NCBI GenBank assembly: GCA_963756025.1
Contig: CAVWMF010000007.1
Location: 496,001-560,000, forward strand
Direction: 5' to 3'
Source of the DNA: Bog-473 sp963756025
GTDB taxonomy: Bacteria > Actinomycetota > Acidimicrobiia > Acidimicrobiales > RAAP-2
Length of the DNA: 64,000 nucleotides
How positions within the stretch are numbered: position 1 is the stretch's first letter; each line of letters begins with the position of its first letter. Position numbers and translations under genes: made by a program. This document shows, piece after piece, positions 63,391 through 64,000 of this stretch. Below the pieces are notes generated by a model, which searched no databases, had not been told where the DNA came from, and saw nothing but the letters and a program-made list of their open reading frames with translations.

Positions 63391-64000
63391 TCACAGGTAC
63401 TGCCCGACCGACTTCCCGTCTGCAACTCTTTCATGGCGACCGTTACGAAGCGCAAATAGTTCGGCCAGGCTCATTTCGCCCTTGGGTGTGGGACCATCTG
63501 TCCCAAGCCACCGAAGGCTCTCATCCCGGGAGAACTTGTGAAAGTCCACCACGGCCAGGTTGCGCCCCGGTCGGACTAACGCCGAGTGCAACACGGCCAG
63601 GTCACTATTTGTGGTCAATAGATAGAGGCATCTGGACCCCTGCCCTATGAGACCGTCTGAGACGTTGAGTAGGCGGTCCAATGCCGGATTGTCACTCGCC
63701 ATTGCGTCGGCTCCTAAGTATTTGTCAGCGTCTTCCGCAACGATGACTCGCCAGAATCGCTCAGGTGATTCCGGTTCTTGATGCGGCGTGGATCTCAGTA
63801 GCTGGATGAGGTAGCGAGTCTCGCCGAAGGCGGACTCCGGATCAATCAGCAACTCCGGTGCGCACCACTCGCACCATGACCGGAACAGTGCACGAATTGC
63901 AAAAGTTTTTCCGCTACCCGGTGGACCGTGAAATAAGATCAGCTTTCCTTCCAACGAGTTGTTTGACGGCGGACCGAGTGCCATTAGCTGGCTGAGTTGT
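63391..64000 (-). CDS. AAA-family ATPase (5' end outside window)
   Basis: The frame is open to the window edge; the ATG at 63984 is probably internal because QLSQLM precedes it in frame and Walker A comes only about 20 residues later. Walker A is FHGPPGSGKTFAIRAL, Walker B RVIVAEDADKYL, and the sensor region LYLLTTNSDLAVLHSALVRP with a conserved PGR arginine. The C-terminal GEMSLAELFALRNG resembles actinobacterial AAA proteins of the DUF5925 type. Role unknown. Confidence 0.82.
   Translation of the reverse strand, partial: QLSQLMALGPPSNNSLEGKLILFHGPPGSGKTFAIRALFRSWCEWCAPELLIDPESAFGETRYLIQLLRSTPHQEPESPERFWRVIVAEDADKYLGADAMASDNPALDRLLNVSDGLIGQGSRCLYLLTTNSDLAVLHSALVRPGRNLAVVDFHKFSRDESLRWLGTDGPTPKGEMSLAELFALRNGRHERVADGKSVGQYL

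Overview
The window looks like chromosome of a high-GC actinobacterium, most plausibly of the class Acidimicrobiia. The support is family content: small proteins of the DUF2630, DUF3039, DUF4234, DUF2510 and DIP1984 types, a mycothiol-transferase-like protein, an Anbu proteasome homologue, and several genes of the surface-protein family built from repeated GYWLV..DGGIFSFGDA.FYGS units. No rRNA gene is present, so placement below phylum is inference.

Layout. 1-6.5 kb (minus): a translationally coupled six-gene operon for oxidation of a sugar or sugar acid (TPP enzyme, membrane protein, gluconate-dehydrogenase-type subunit 3, GMC oxidoreductase, enolase-superfamily enzyme, YaaH-type transporter cut by the window edge). 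6.7-14.9 kb: an orphan cytochrome oxidase subunit I with an odd tail, a frameshifted RsbU-type phosphatase, a repeat-rich secreted protein, and a MarR regulator divergent from a collagen-like anchored protein across a perfect operator palindrome. 15-20.7 kb: remnant of a mobilizable element with a frameshifted MobF relaxase, an inverted-repeat-rich oriT candidate, a small HTH protein, and a 40-nt tRNA 5' half that looks like an attachment scar. 20.9-45.9 kb: mostly ordinary chromosome, with lon, a complete sugar-type ABC transporter operon, a GAF/GGDEF/EAL regulator, hydrolases, three SDRs, glutaminase and Anbu.

46.4-51.9 kb is the most unusual part. A dense array of 25 full-length and 2 truncated tRNA-like genes lies between the arms of a 33-bp imperfect inverted repeat (46558-46590 and 49231-49263), with one canonical tRNA-Trp just outside. 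Many units are separated by exactly 4 nt. The set covers 19 of 20 amino acids (only Phe lacks a full gene). Acceptor stems and anticodons are preserved, but many units break universal core positions (U8, the TTC of the T-loop, U33). A 54-codon ORF with a strong ribosome binding site sits inside the array. The RNA ligase gene rtcB starts 24 nt after the right arm, followed by a DIP1984-family protein and a Clp-N/zinc-ribbon protein. I read this as a tRNA array with an rRNA-like processing stalk coupled to RNA repair; that function is inference.

51.9-64 kb: two CPBP-type membrane proteases, a thioesterase-like protein, a frameshifted VOC protein, a surface protein with five 126-bp tandem repeats plus a degenerate relative upstream, an ArsR/SRPBCC pair with a readable leaderless promoter, a TauD-like oxygenase, and an AAA ATPase cut by the right edge.

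At least eight genes need a single-base frame correction, concentrated at 6-18 kb and 57-58 kb. Either these are indel errors in the assembly or this chromosome carries clustered gene decay; the sequence alone cannot decide.
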